Source of the DNA: an uncultured Opitutia bacterium
GTDB lineage: Bacteria; Verrucomicrobiota; Verrucomicrobiia; Opitutales; Opitutaceae
Assembly: GCA_903877135.1 (NCBI GenBank)
Contig: CAIRCN010000074.1
Coordinates: 62,001 to 126,000, forward strand
Direction: 5' to 3'
DNA length: 64,000 nt
Shown in pieces: positions 1 to 9,049 of this stretch. Made by a program: the position numbers and the translations under genes. Numbering within the stretch: position 1 is the first letter of the stretch; every line of letters starts with the position of its first letter. The notes under the pieces are model-generated. The model worked only from the letters and a program-made list of their open reading frames with translations. It made no database searches and had not been told where the DNA came from.

Positions 1-160
1 GTTCCGGCATGTCTTCCAGCGGCAGCGGACCGGTCTTCACCCCGAGATCGAGGAAGGGCTGGAGGAAAAAGACGCCTTCGCGCGATTCGCCGATCAGCAG
101 CCGGTCAGCGTGTCCAAGCTGCCAAAAGCGGCGGTGCAGTTCGTGCAATTTCGGGCCCAT
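1..160 (-). CDS. Partial hypothetical protein, N-terminus only
   Basis: On the minus strand an open frame starts with ATG at 160, 11 bases after the stop of the URO-D-like gene, and runs off the window edge (53 codons visible). The visible part begins MGPKLHELHRRFWQLGHADR and carries no domain I can name. Its position suggests it is the next gene of the same operon. A third URO-D-like protein is possible, because two precede it, but that is a guess. Confidence 0.6.
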   Translation of the reverse strand, partial: MGPKLHELHRRFWQLGHADRLLIGESREGVFFLQPFLDLGVKTGPLPLEDMPE

Positions 161-171
161 TTGTGACCATT

Positions 172-1431
172 TCAACCGCTGGTGTTAAAGGAGTGCACAG
201 CGTCGAGCATCGCGAGGATGTTCGCCGTCGGTGTGCGCGCCTGGATGTTGTGTATGGCGTTGAAAACGAAACCGCCGTCGCGGCCGAAGATGCGCAGGCG
301 GTCGAGCACTTCGGCTCGCACCTGCTCGGGCGTGCCAAAGGGAAGCGTGTGCTGGGTGTCGACACCGCCGCCCCAGAAGACGAGGTCGCGCCCGTAGGCT
401 TGCTTGAGATGCCGCGGGTCCATGCCGGTGGCGGAGCATTGCACCGGGTTGATGATGTCGAAGCCGGCGCGGATCATGCTGGGCAGCAGAGGATCGATCG
501 CGCCGCAGGAATGTTTGATGGTCTTCCAAGACGTGTGGTGGTGCACCCAGTCGTTGAGCTGCCGGTAGTGGGGCAGGTAGAGTTCGTCGAAAGTCCGGGC
601 CGAGCAGAATTGCGAATGCTGGGTGCCGAAATCGGTGCCGCAGACGAACAGCACATCGGCCACTTCGCCCATGATCGAGTGGAAGCGGACGAGATTCTTC
701 AGGGCAATTTCGTATTGGCGGACGAAAACCTCCTCCACGTAGTCGCGCCGGCTCACGGTCGACATATACCATTCGCCGACGTCGCGAATTCCCTTCGGAT
801 GGCGCAGGGCAGGACCGGGGACGCGGGCGATATCTCCCAAGCCGGTGCCGCCCATGTTGGCGACGACAGCCCGCTGGCAGCCGCGCAACGCCGTGGCGCG
901 CTCCTGCCAGTAGGCGACATCCTGATCGGTCAACAACCCGAATTCCTCAAGATTATCGGCGGGATCGAGTTTGTCCTCGTCGATTGGTTCCTGGCGGATG
1001 ATGGCGTCAAAGAAATAGCTGGAGGCCGGCATGTGGCCGCTGGGCGGCACGCCGGTGTCGCCGGCAGGGAAAATGAAGATGTCGCCATTGGGTTCAGTCC
1101 TGGTCTGGAAGTCAGGCGGAACCAGCACAACCTGCCCCCACGGACAGCGCCACTCGCGCCGCGTCCCCGTGCTGGGGAAGCCGAACATCGTGCCGCGCGG
1201 CAGGGCGCTGCTAGTGTCGATGCCCATCGCCTCGCGCAGGTCGTCGGTGATCTCACCGAGCATTTGATAAGGTTCCAGCACCCGCACTGGTCCGGCCGGG
1301 AGACCGTAATGCCGGCGCAGATTTTCGACGACGCTGACATGCATCCCCGAAACCGAAGTGCCACCGAAATCCACCGGCACGCGACCGGAGCGGTGAGCGA
1401 GGGCTTGGCGAACGATTTCCTTGGAATTCAT
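172..1431 (-). CDS. Uroporphyrinogen decarboxylase-like (URO-D superfamily) protein
   Basis: A 419-residue protein of the URO-D/MtaA/CmuA TIM-barrel superfamily. Visible family features are an N-terminal helix typical of the group (NSKEIVRQALAHRSGRVPVD), the central stretch VADVLFVCGTDFGTQ, and the late segments IKHSCGAIDPLLPSMI and VFWGGGVDTQHTLPFGTP. These resemble the corrinoid-methyltransferase side of the family more than HemE. The substrate is unknown. The ATG at 1431 is preferred over a GTG at 1449. The neighbours, a second URO-D-like gene, an aminotransferase and a sugar permease, argue for a catabolic rather than a haem role. No corrinoid-binding partner protein is visible nearby. 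Confidence 0.85.
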   Translation of the reverse strand: MNSKEIVRQALAHRSGRVPVDFGGTSVSGMHVSVVENLRRHYGLPAGPVRVLEPYQMLGEITDDLREAMGIDTSSALPRGTMFGFPSTGTRREWRCPWGQVVLVPPDFQTRTEPNGDIFIFPAGDTGVPPSGHMPASSYFFDAIIRQEPIDEDKLDPADNLEEFGLLTDQDVAYWQERATALRGCQRAVVANMGGTGLGDIARVPGPALRHPKGIRDVGEWYMSTVSRRDYVEEVFVRQYEIALKNLVRFHSIMGEVADVLFVCGTDFGTQHSQFCSARTFDELYLPHYRQLNDWVHHHTSWKTIKHSCGAIDPLLPSMIRAGFDIINPVQCSATGMDPRHLKQAYGRDLVFWGGGVDTQHTLPFGTPEQVRAEVLDRLRIFGRDGGFVFNAIHNIQARTPTANILAMLDAVHSFNTSG

Positions 1432-1472
1432 GATGTGGCGGCGGAACACCTCACCGGCTCAAATCGAGGATG

Positions 1473-2537
1473 CTATTTCGCCTGCTCCCCTCGCAGCAGC
1501 GCTAGGACCTGCGGCACGGTCCGCTCCCAATCCGGCGGAATCTCCTCGCTGATCATCAAGCAGAAACGCTCCGGCCCCGCGTCCCGGACCATGCCCCGGA
1601 TGAGGCGCTCCAGCGTCTCACCACTCCCGCGAAACCAATCGAGCGACGGGTGACACCAGAGCATCTTGTCGGGCCACTGCCGGCGGGCATCGGCCACTGT
1701 CATGTCGCCCTCCGGAGGCGGCGTGAGAGAATCGATACCGTCGAAATCGAGCTCCGCGACCTGATCGGCGATGACGCGCAACTGCCCGTCGTAGTGCACG
1801 AGCAACCGCTTGCCGGCGGCATTCAGAATACCGAGAATCTTCGTGTAAAGCGGCACCAAGTGCCGCCGGTAGCGGGCTGGCCCAAGCGTTTGAATGGAGA
1901 GATTTTCCCAGAGCTTGATCTGGCGCGCGGGCGTGCGGACAGCCTGGCGAAATTCCTCCAATTTCAGTTCGTTCATGAACTCCAGCAATTCCATCATCTC
2001 AGTGAGTTCGTCGGCGAGGTCCATAGACCATTTGCCCAGCCCGACCCAATCCACCTGCAAGACCATCATCGGAGTGCGCCCAAGGCCCATGCCGGCGATG
2101 TTCCCCAGCGTGATGCCGTTTTCGCCCACCGCCTGTTCCGAGGCGATGAACGCCGCGTCATCGGCGAAGATTTTCACCCCTTCCCAGGCGCGGCGCATGA
2201 TCCGGTAGTCCTCGGGCTTCTTGATGAAATGCTCCTGCCGCCAGTCGCCGAGATACCATTGGTGCAACTCGCCGACATCGGTGATCCAGAGCACGTCGCG
2301 GCGGGTCTGGCCGCTAACCTGGCGGGTCGTCTCGACAATCTGGAAGTTCGGATGCTCGTGCCGGAGCACGTCGGCATGATTGATTTGACCGAGGCCCAGC
2401 GCGAAGAGCCTCGGCCAGTCCACATGCGGACGGCTCGTCACAAACCCGTCGTAAACGGCATAGACCGGGTGCCGCACCGGCAGACCCTGCAGCGCCGCTT
2501 CCAAGCGGGTGCGGTTGGTGGCTGGCTTGGAATTCAT
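1473..2537 (-). CDS. Second uroporphyrinogen decarboxylase-like protein
   Basis: A 354-residue protein, distantly related to the gene downstream of it and in the same orientation. It starts with the same MNSK tetrapeptide. The C-terminal half (LLVHYDGQLRVIADQVAE, then FDGIDSLTPPPEGDMTVADA) matches the late barrel strands of the URO-D superfamily, where the substrate or corrinoid sits. It is diverged, and many HemE residues are not recognisable. It lies 41 bases upstream of the other URO-D-like gene and 25 bases after the aminotransferase, so co-transcription is likely. The function is unknown. Confidence 0.8.
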   Translation of the reverse strand: MNSKPATNRTRLEAALQGLPVRHPVYAVYDGFVTSRPHVDWPRLFALGLGQINHADVLRHEHPNFQIVETTRQVSGQTRRDVLWITDVGELHQWYLGDWRQEHFIKKPEDYRIMRRAWEGVKIFADDAAFIASEQAVGENGITLGNIAGMGLGRTPMMVLQVDWVGLGKWSMDLADELTEMMELLEFMNELKLEEFRQAVRTPARQIKLWENLSIQTLGPARYRRHLVPLYTKILGILNAAGKRLLVHYDGQLRVIADQVAELDFDGIDSLTPPPEGDMTVADARRQWPDKMLWCHPSLDWFRGSGETLERLIRGMVRDAGPERFCLMISEEIPPDWERTVPQVLALLRGEQAK

Positions 2538-2562
2538 ATCCTTTTCCTGGGTGCCGGTGCGA

Positions 2563-3879
2563 CTATCGGAGCTTGCCCTTCAGGCTGCCCAAGACATCGT
2601 CCAGTACCTCCAACACCAGTCCGATATCCTCAGGCGTATGCTGGACCGAATAGCCGTGATGCGCGGGACCGCCGCCATAATCGTGAAAATAAACGCCGCG
2701 GTCGTAGCATCCTCTGACGATCTCCAGCATGGCCTGCTTGTCATGGCAAAAAGTGTCCTCGTAGCGCACTGCCGGTGTTCTGCGGCCGAGCAGGATGTTA
2801 AACCGCGCCCCATGGTGGGGGACTATCATGTTGAGATCGTGTTTTTTGATGATGCGATCCACGCCGGAATAGAACGCGCTTTCCAGTGCCTGAAGCCGCG
2901 CATAAAATTCCGGTTTCGCCACTTCATCGAGAAAGGCCAGTCCAGCCAGCACGGGAATGAGGTGCGCATTGAACGTGCCGCTGTGCTGGACAGGCCCGAC
3001 CGGCTGAAGCAGATCCATGATGGCCGCCCGGCCGCAAAACGCGGAGAGCGGAAAACCGCCGCCAATCGCCTTGCCGACGGTGCACACATCGGGGATCACT
3101 CCGAAGTCACTCTGCGCCCCGCCCGGGGATTTCTTGAACGCCGATTGGATCTCATCGAAGAAAAGCACGATGCCGGCGTCCCGCGTCAATTTGCGGACTA
3201 TCTCCAAATATCCCTGCTGGGGCATTATGCCGCCTGAGTTATAGTTGACCGGCTCCAGAATCACCATGGCGGCCTCATGCCCGTGATCGGTGATCGCGCT
3301 GGCGAGTGCCTCCGGATCGTTGAAGGGGACGGGAATGATGAAATCGGCGAACGCAGCGGGAATCCCTGGCGTCTCGACATAGGGATGCGTGCGGTTTCCC
3401 GCGAACGCCGCGGCCGGCGGCTGACCGCCGATATAAATGAGCTCGTGATATCCGTGAAAATGCCCCTCTACGCGGATGATTTTGTCCCGGCCCGTGAAGG
3501 CGCGGCAGGCGCGGATGAGATGGAGGGTGGCTTCAGTGCCGGAGGAGCAGAACCGGATGCGCTCCGCGCAGGGGATGCACGCGCAGAGTTTTGCCGCCAG
3601 TTGTTCGTGGTATCCTGTTTCGAAGGAGTTGGCGAAGCCGGTCGCGATGGCCTTATGAAGTGCACGCTCAATGGCCGGATGTGCGTGCCCGAGTAAAGCC
3701 GCGCCATGGGCGCAGCACATGTCGATGAACTCGCGTCCCTCGATACTCCACACCCGCGATCCACGGGTGCGGGAAACGTAGAAGGGCGTCCCCAAGGCCC
3801 GGTTGAACCGGACAGAGGAGTTTACACCACCGGGAAGAACCCTCCGGGCTTTTTCATATTGGCTCTGGAGTGAGGGCAT
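2563..3879 (-). CDS. Glutamate-1-semialdehyde aminomutase-like class III aminotransferase
   Basis: A PLP-dependent fold-type I enzyme, about 438 residues from this start. Visible motifs are the N-terminal ARRVLPGGVNSSVRF of the HemL group, the phosphate-binding SSGTEA, the pyridine-nitrogen Asp in FFDEIQ (about residue 242), and the Schiff-base lysine in TVGKAIGGGFP (about residue 270). HemL-like proteins in catabolic operons often act on other amino acids or amino sugars, and the context (URO-D-like genes, MlrC, sugar porter) argues against tetrapyrrole synthesis. ATG 3879 is preferred because it gives a HemL-like N-terminus and leaves 14 bases after the mlrC stop. An ATG at 3912 would overlap mlrC by 19 bases. 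Confidence 0.85.
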   Translation of the reverse strand: MPSLQSQYEKARRVLPGGVNSSVRFNRALGTPFYVSRTRGSRVWSIEGREFIDMCCAHGAALLGHAHPAIERALHKAIATGFANSFETGYHEQLAAKLCACIPCAERIRFCSSGTEATLHLIRACRAFTGRDKIIRVEGHFHGYHELIYIGGQPPAAAFAGNRTHPYVETPGIPAAFADFIIPVPFNDPEALASAITDHGHEAAMVILEPVNYNSGGIMPQQGYLEIVRKLTRDAGIVLFFDEIQSAFKKSPGGAQSDFGVIPDVCTVGKAIGGGFPLSAFCGRAAIMDLLQPVGPVQHSGTFNAHLIPVLAGLAFLDEVAKPEFYARLQALESAFYSGVDRIIKKHDLNMIVPHHGARFNILLGRRTPAVRYEDTFCHDKQAMLEIVRGCYDRGVYFHDYGGGPAHHGYSVQHTPEDIGLVLEVLDDVLGSLKGKLR

Positions 3880-3893
3880 GCGCGATGCGGTGT

Positions 3894-5402
3894 TCAGAAG
3901 TTTTTTATCCAATCAACCGCGCGCCAGTCGTCGATCTGATCCAAGGGCCACAGCGGCCGGTTGATTCTCCGGTAGGGTAAACTTGAAAAGCGCGTCGAAG
4001 CACAGCCCGGGCAATCGGAAAGAATGATGTCCGCCGCAAACGGTCCAAATTCGGCGCGAAAGCCGGCGGGGGACTTTACGATGACGACCTTGAAATCCTT
4101 CGGCTCCAACCCGACGCAGCGATACATCAACGGCGTGCTGCCCGGGCCGGGTTTTTCGACTAGCAGCAAGGTGACATCCGCCATTTGCACCACCGCGGCC
4201 CTCCCCATGTCGATTTTGAGGTTATTGCCGCCGTGGCCGGTCAGCACGTAGCCGGCTTTGGGGTGTAGCGATTTCACCGTGCCGGATATTTTCAGGGGCT
4301 TGGAAAACACATTGTCGCGCTTGCCCCCGACGGCGAAGACAAACGCGCCTCCTGCGCCCGCTTCATTCGCGTGAGACACTGCCTGCGGATCGACCATGAT
4401 GGTCAGGGCACCGCCGGGGATATGGCGCCCGACCATTTCGTTCAGCATATGAATGCTGTCGCCACCGCCGCCTGAGTTGGTCGCATCGGCGCCATCAGCG
4501 ATGACAACTGGCTGGCCGGCGCAGGCGAGCGCTCGGTCGAGACAGGCGGGGGCTTCGAGAAACTTCATCACCAGTTGTTCGCGAATCGGCCAGCACAACG
4601 TGGCGAGTTCTTCTGCCAGTCGGTTTCCGATATCGGACCGGTTGTCGGTGACGATTAGGACCGACCAACCCAATTGCGGCACATCCAGATAGGCCTGCGT
4701 CATCAAAATCGCGGCGCTCAGCACCTCGTTGCGGCCTTCCGCCTCTTCGAGCTTCTGGAAAATCGTCGCCAGCGGAGGCACAAACGTGCTCTGCAATTCC
4801 CCGCCCGTGATCATCGGCAGCCGCACCAGACTCGAGACCGGCCTAGCTCCGGATAATATCCTGCGCAGCACACTGGCCGCCCGCATGCCGGTTTCCCGTT
4901 GGTCCATGTGGGGGAAGGTGAGGTAGACGACGAGCGCGGTGGCGCATCGTGTCATCCGGTCGGTGACGTAGGCATGCAGATCGAGGCTGGCCACGATGGG
5001 CAGGTCAGGGCCCGCGAGGCCGCGGATTTCTTCCAGCAACCATCCGTCGAGATCGGGCTCATCTGCTCCCATCATCGCGCCGTGCAGCGCGATCAGCAGG
5101 CCGTCTAACCGCCCCGCCTGGCCCAACTGCTCGGTCAGCATCTCCAAAAACCACGCCTTGGTGCTCGGGGCTGCAGGCCCGCCCGACCAGGCTTGCAGGC
5201 GCAGCACGCCCACTGGCTCAACGGCCTCGGGCCATTTTTTCAGACCCTCCATGAACCCGCCGATTTCGCCCACCTCGCCGTATTTTGCCAGCATCTCGCT
5301 TCCCGTGCCGACGCCAAAATTTTCGTAATCAGCTTGAACCGTCAAAACCGGGTTGAAGCAGTTCGATTCCTGCAGAATTTGGATGAGACCGATTCGTTTC
5401 AT
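3894..5402 (-). CDS. M81-family MlrC-like metallopeptidase
   Basis: A 502-residue protein of the M81/MlrC family, whose founder opens linear microcystin. Candidate zinc ligands and catalytic residues are visible: Glu12 in QESNCFNP, Asp141 and His143 in SLDLHAY, and His165 in TFPHMDQRETG. A Gly-rich stretch (DATNSGGGGDS) begins the C-terminal domain. Family members are widespread in organisms that never meet microcystin, and most substrates are unknown. It sits between the MFS porter and the aminotransferase in a same-strand operon, so hydrolysis of an amide or peptide-like bond in the imported compound is a reasonable inference. Confidence 0.85.
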   Translation of the reverse strand: MKRIGLIQILQESNCFNPVLTVQADYENFGVGTGSEMLAKYGEVGEIGGFMEGLKKWPEAVEPVGVLRLQAWSGGPAAPSTKAWFLEMLTEQLGQAGRLDGLLIALHGAMMGADEPDLDGWLLEEIRGLAGPDLPIVASLDLHAYVTDRMTRCATALVVYLTFPHMDQRETGMRAASVLRRILSGARPVSSLVRLPMITGGELQSTFVPPLATIFQKLEEAEGRNEVLSAAILMTQAYLDVPQLGWSVLIVTDNRSDIGNRLAEELATLCWPIREQLVMKFLEAPACLDRALACAGQPVVIADGADATNSGGGGDSIHMLNEMVGRHIPGGALTIMVDPQAVSHANEAGAGGAFVFAVGGKRDNVFSKPLKISGTVKSLHPKAGYVLTGHGGNNLKIDMGRAAVVQMADVTLLLVEKPGPGSTPLMYRCVGLEPKDFKVVIVKSPAGFRAEFGPFAADIILSDCPGCASTRFSSLPYRRINRPLWPLDQIDDWRAVDWIKNF

Positions 5403-5454
5403 GGTAAGAGGAGGCAGACCCCGGTGAGATTTATGCGCGGGCTAGTCCATGCTC

Positions 5455-6858
5455 TTATTTGGCCGTGCGGTCATCGTCTAGTTTCAACCAGAATTTACCC
5501 ATTTCTTCGAGTGTTTTGTCTTTGGTTTCGGGCAGCATTTTCCACACAAATACGGTGCCGGCCGTGCAGACTCCCGAAAAAATCAGGAATGTGCCGCCCG
5601 GTTGGCCAAACCAGTCGATGAACCGCTGCATCACGACGGGAAACAAATTTGTCGTGATGAAGGAAGCGGCAAACATCGAGCAAGTAGCGATACACATGGC
5701 CTTGCCGCGAACGCGATTCGGAAACATCTCGGAAATGACCACCCAGCTCAGCGGCCCCAGCGTGAGGACATAGGACCCGACGGGAACGAGCATGGCTACA
5801 AGGGCAAGCGTGGGCGGAAAGTGATAGGTGAAGCTGAGGAACATGAGAATGTGGCCGAAGACCATCCCGAATCCGCCGCCAATCAGTATATTGCGCCGTG
5901 GGAAAACGCGGATGAGCCAGAAGGCAATTCCTGTGCAAATCAGGATCCAGGCATCGAGGTAAACGGAGTTGAGGATGGCATCCGGGGCATGGGTAAGCCC
6001 GGCGGCGACAAACAAGGTGGGGGTATACAGGACGATCATGTTCACCCCGTCGATCTGGGAATAGACCATCAGTGCGATCCCGATGATCAAGGCCAGCCGA
6101 AGTCCGGGGAGGAGCAGTTCGGAGAAACCACCGGACTCCTCCTTGAGCTCATCCTCAATTTCCTTCATCACTATGGCGGCCTGGGTTTGTCCGTTGATCC
6201 GCGTCAGGACCCCGAGGGCTTCCTTCACCCGGCCAACCGCGGCCAGCCAGCGGGGGCTTTCTGGCACAAACATCAGGCCCAGCATGAAAATCACCACCGG
6301 CGCGCCTTGGGTGGCGAACATCCACCGCCAGTGCCCGCCGGCCGACAACAGATAGTCCACGAAAACGGACATCGACAGCCCGATGCCAACGGCCAATTGA
6401 AATACCATCACCAGCCGGCCTCGCAGATGGGCAGGTGCAATTTCCGCAATGAACATTGGCGAAACGGTCGAGGCCAGTCCCACGCCCATGCCCCCGATGA
6501 AACGCCAGACAATGAACCCCAGAATGTGGGTAGCCAGCGCGCACCCAATCGCTGACGCCATGAACAAGATACCGGCCAGGAGCAGAGTCCGCTTACGGCC
6601 AATCGCATCGGCCATCCACACGCCCATGAGAGGCCCGAACGGGCATCCCAAAATCGCACTTCCCATGACCAGGCCAACCCAGCTTGGCGTGAGCGCGAAC
6701 TCGGTTTTCAGGAAGATGATAGCGCCGGAGATCAGGGAGAGATCGTAACCGAAGAGAAACCCTCCGACCGCGGCGACGAGCACAACCAGGTAGAGATAGG
6801 CCGTGCCGAGTAATTTGTCTGAGCCGGGTGGGGGAGCCGGGAATTTAGTGTTGTTCAT
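5455..6858 (-). CDS. MFS sugar porter
   Basis: A 467-residue major facilitator of the sugar porter family with about 12 membrane segments. Signatures are GFLFGYDLSLISGA after the first segment, DAIGRKRTLL in the first cytoplasmic loop, VPESPRWLAAVGR before the central loop, and PETKDKTLEEM at the C-terminus. The ATG at 6858 lies inside the end of the epimerase gene (14-base overlap) and gives a normal N-terminus. A longer frame upstream has no family similarity. It probably imports the sugar or sugar-like substrate used by this operon. Confidence 0.92.
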   Translation of the reverse strand: MNNTKFPAPPPGSDKLLGTAYLYLVVLVAAVGGFLFGYDLSLISGAIIFLKTEFALTPSWVGLVMGSAILGCPFGPLMGVWMADAIGRKRTLLLAGILFMASAIGCALATHILGFIVWRFIGGMGVGLASTVSPMFIAEIAPAHLRGRLVMVFQLAVGIGLSMSVFVDYLLSAGGHWRWMFATQGAPVVIFMLGLMFVPESPRWLAAVGRVKEALGVLTRINGQTQAAIVMKEIEDELKEESGGFSELLLPGLRLALIIGIALMVYSQIDGVNMIVLYTPTLFVAAGLTHAPDAILNSVYLDAWILICTGIAFWLIRVFPRRNILIGGGFGMVFGHILMFLSFTYHFPPTLALVAMLVPVGSYVLTLGPLSWVVISEMFPNRVRGKAMCIATCSMFAASFITTNLFPVVMQRFIDWFGQPGGTFLIFSGVCTAGTVFVWKMLPETKDKTLEEMGKFWLKLDDDRTAK

Positions 6859-7837
6859 GATGAATCCAAAAACTTTCCCGCCAGGTCCCGCCCGGCGGGA
6901 TGCTCTGCAGTTCAGGCCGGCTGCCGCGCGGCATCGGGTTAAGGGCGTTGATGGTCGCGGCCATCGGCTCGAAGCAGACGTATTTTTCATCCGACGGGGC
7001 GTAGAAGACGCAGACGTGGTATTTGGGGCCTTGGGTCATCGCAACGCGCGCGCCCCCGCCCTCGACCCAGAACTCCGTGCAACCGTCCGCGCGCCGCACC
7101 AAGTTCGAGAGCACATAGACGGATTGCAACCCAGCCAACGGCGAGGGGTCCGTCAGTTGGAGCGACGCGTTCTCGCCGGTCGGAATCAACGCCTCCGACA
7201 GGAGCATTTCGTTTCCCTCGGCCAAGTGGACTTTCCAAGAATCGCGGGGTGAATCGTGGACTTGGAAGTAAGGGTGATAGCCCAGCGAAACCGGCATTGG
7301 CTCGGTGGAATGGTTTTCCAGTAGCGTATCCACCTCAAGCACGCCGTCCCGTAGCCGGTGGGTCGTGACGATGGTGTGCGCAAATGGAAATTGCGCCATC
7401 AAGTCCGGGTATTTCCAAAACTCCAGTCGGCAGGTGGCCCGCGCGGAAACTTCGTCGGCTTCGAGCGAGATCAGTTTCCAATCCGGCCAATGCGCCAGCA
7501 GGCCATGGATGGGCAGGCCATTGCTGTCGCGTGGAAAGTTGCCGAGGTTTGGATTTAGCAGGTAACGTTTGCCGTTGGCGTAAAACGCATCCTGATCCAG
7601 ACGATTGGCCCACGGAGCCATAAAGGGGTTGCCGAAAAAAACGGGCTTCTGATTGAGCTGCCTGAGACAGTGCGGCGTCCAGAGGATGTTTTCCCCCCGC
7701 ACCTTCATCTCGTAAGCGTTATTACCCAACGTGCGGGCGATGGAGACGTCGGTCTGGCGGGCGGCATCAGTCAGCCGCAGCACGTCGAAGCCATCGATGA
7801 CCACCTTCTCGGCGGAATAATGGGCGGCCGTTGCCAT
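6845..7837 (-). CDS. galM: Aldose 1-epimerase family protein
   Basis: A 330-residue galactose-mutarotase-fold protein that interconverts alpha and beta sugar anomers. It shows the conserved His of the GYHPYF motif, a second conserved His (GLPIHGLLAHW), and a late acidic residue in KYVCFEPM that fits the catalytic Glu. It is the first gene of the minus-strand operon, and its end overlaps the start of the sugar porter by 14 bases, which suggests translational coupling. The exact sugar is not given by sequence, and it could be a GalM paralogue such as a glucose-6-phosphate epimerase-like protein. Confidence 0.85.
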   Translation of the reverse strand: MATAAHYSAEKVVIDGFDVLRLTDAARQTDVSIARTLGNNAYEMKVRGENILWTPHCLRQLNQKPVFFGNPFMAPWANRLDQDAFYANGKRYLLNPNLGNFPRDSNGLPIHGLLAHWPDWKLISLEADEVSARATCRLEFWKYPDLMAQFPFAHTIVTTHRLRDGVLEVDTLLENHSTEPMPVSLGYHPYFQVHDSPRDSWKVHLAEGNEMLLSEALIPTGENASLQLTDPSPLAGLQSVYVLSNLVRRADGCTEFWVEGGGARVAMTQGPKYHVCVFYAPSDEKYVCFEPMAATINALNPMPRGSRPELQSIPPGGTWRESFWIHHEQH

Positions 7838-7921
7838 AGGGGTGGCCGCAATCTGGCAAGCCGACCCAAGACTGCAAGTCCGCAGCGCCCTGCCTGCGCT
7901 AGCGCGGAGGGACCGGGAGTT

Positions 7922-8968
7922 TTAGGAGGCAGCCGAGCCGAGATTGTTGCCGTAGGCGATGGTGAGCACGGCGGCGACGAGCACGACGAGGGCCGCGGCG
8001 AGCATTCGCCCGGTGCGGGCGTGGCAGCCGCGCCATTCGCGCAGGGCAAGCCCAAGGACGTTGCTGAACGCGACCAGCAAAATCATGTGCAGCGCCCAAC
8101 TCGAAAAACCGAAGGGGCCCATGCGCGTGTGGCCGAGGCCGTAGAAGAAGAACTGGCAATACCACAGCATGCCGCTCAAGGCGGCGAGGAGCCAGTTGGC
8201 GACGAGCGGAGTCTCGGCACTGGTGTATTCGCCGAAGGAGCGGTTGCGCCAGCCGAGCCACAGGCAGTAGATCGCCGAGGTGACGAAGGCGCCGGTGTTG
8301 GAGAATAGATAGATGACGTTGCCTTGGTAGTGCCCTGCGCCGTGGGCCGCGGCGACGTCCGCGACCGGCTGGCCGGCGGCGAGCGAAAAACTAAACACTG
8401 CCGACAGCACGCCGGCGAGGAGGCAGAGCGGCACGCCTTTGCGCGCGGAGAATGTGTTGGGTTGCGAGGAGCCTTTCAGGTCGCTCTCTTTCAGCCAGCC
8501 CGACCAGCCGCAGACGCCGATGCCAACCGCGCCGATCAACACACCGCCGATCACCCAGCCGCCGCCTTGCCCCGCCAGCACCGCACCGAGCCGGCCTGCG
8601 ATCAGCGGTGGCAGCAGCGTGCCGATCACGCTGGAGAGGCCGACCGCTAGGGAATAGGTAAGCGCGAAGCCCAGGTAACGGATCGCTACGCCGAACGAGA
8701 TGCCGCCGATACCGTAGAGCACGCCCAGCCCGAAGGAGCGGAGCATCGCGGCCTTCGGCGCTTCGGCGAGCACCGCGCCAAGTTCGGGAATGGTGAGCAG
8801 CGCTCCAACGACCGGCAGGATGAGCCAGCAGAACGCCGCCTGCGCGAGCCAGTAGGTTTCCCACGACCAGGTGCGGATCTTTTTCTGGGGCGTGTAGCAG
8901 AGCGAAGCGCAGAGTCCGCCGCAGGCGTGGAACACGGTGCCGAGAATAGGATTGGCGGGCGCGGACAT
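7922..8968 (-). CDS. rhaT: L-rhamnose/proton symporter
   Basis: A 348-residue polytopic protein matching the RhaT family. The N-terminus has the family pattern (cytoplasmic YTPQKKIRTWSWETYW after the first segment), followed by about ten hydrophobic segments, and the length equals that of enteric RhaT. It should import L-rhamnose with protons. No rhamnose isomerase, kinase or aldolase lies in the window. It is transcribed toward galM, with 84 bases between them, so it may feed the same operon or be an independent unit. Its ATG is preceded by pyrimidine-rich sequence rather than a Shine-Dalgarno site. Confidence 0.93.
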   Translation of the reverse strand: MSAPANPILGTVFHACGGLCASLCYTPQKKIRTWSWETYWLAQAAFCWLILPVVGALLTIPELGAVLAEAPKAAMLRSFGLGVLYGIGGISFGVAIRYLGFALTYSLAVGLSSVIGTLLPPLIAGRLGAVLAGQGGGWVIGGVLIGAVGIGVCGWSGWLKESDLKGSSQPNTFSARKGVPLCLLAGVLSAVFSFSLAAGQPVADVAAAHGAGHYQGNVIYLFSNTGAFVTSAIYCLWLGWRNRSFGEYTSAETPLVANWLLAALSGMLWYCQFFFYGLGHTRMGPFGFSSWALHMILLVAFSNVLGLALREWRGCHARTGRMLAAALVVLVAAVLTIAYGNNLGSAAS

Positions 8969-9049
8969 GAGGGGCAGTGGGGGCGAGCGTGGGTGGCGAT
9001 GCGGGCGAGGCCAGTTTAATTTCGGTGGAGGTGCATCGCGGCCGGCGAC

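Noticed and set aside
163-1653. Long plus-strand ORF of about 496 codons at the left end
   Set aside because: It lies antisense to the URO-D-like genes; the minus-strand frames have clear family motifs and the plus-strand translation has none.
172-2537. hemE (true uroporphyrinogen decarboxylase) for either URO-D-like gene
   Set aside because: Two divergent copies in a sugar operon with motifs closer to MtaA/CmuA-like proteins; canonical HemE residues are not evident.
2563-3879. hemL (glutamate-1-semialdehyde aminomutase proper)
   Set aside because: Family motifs are present, but operon context is catabolic, so a specialised homologue is more likely.
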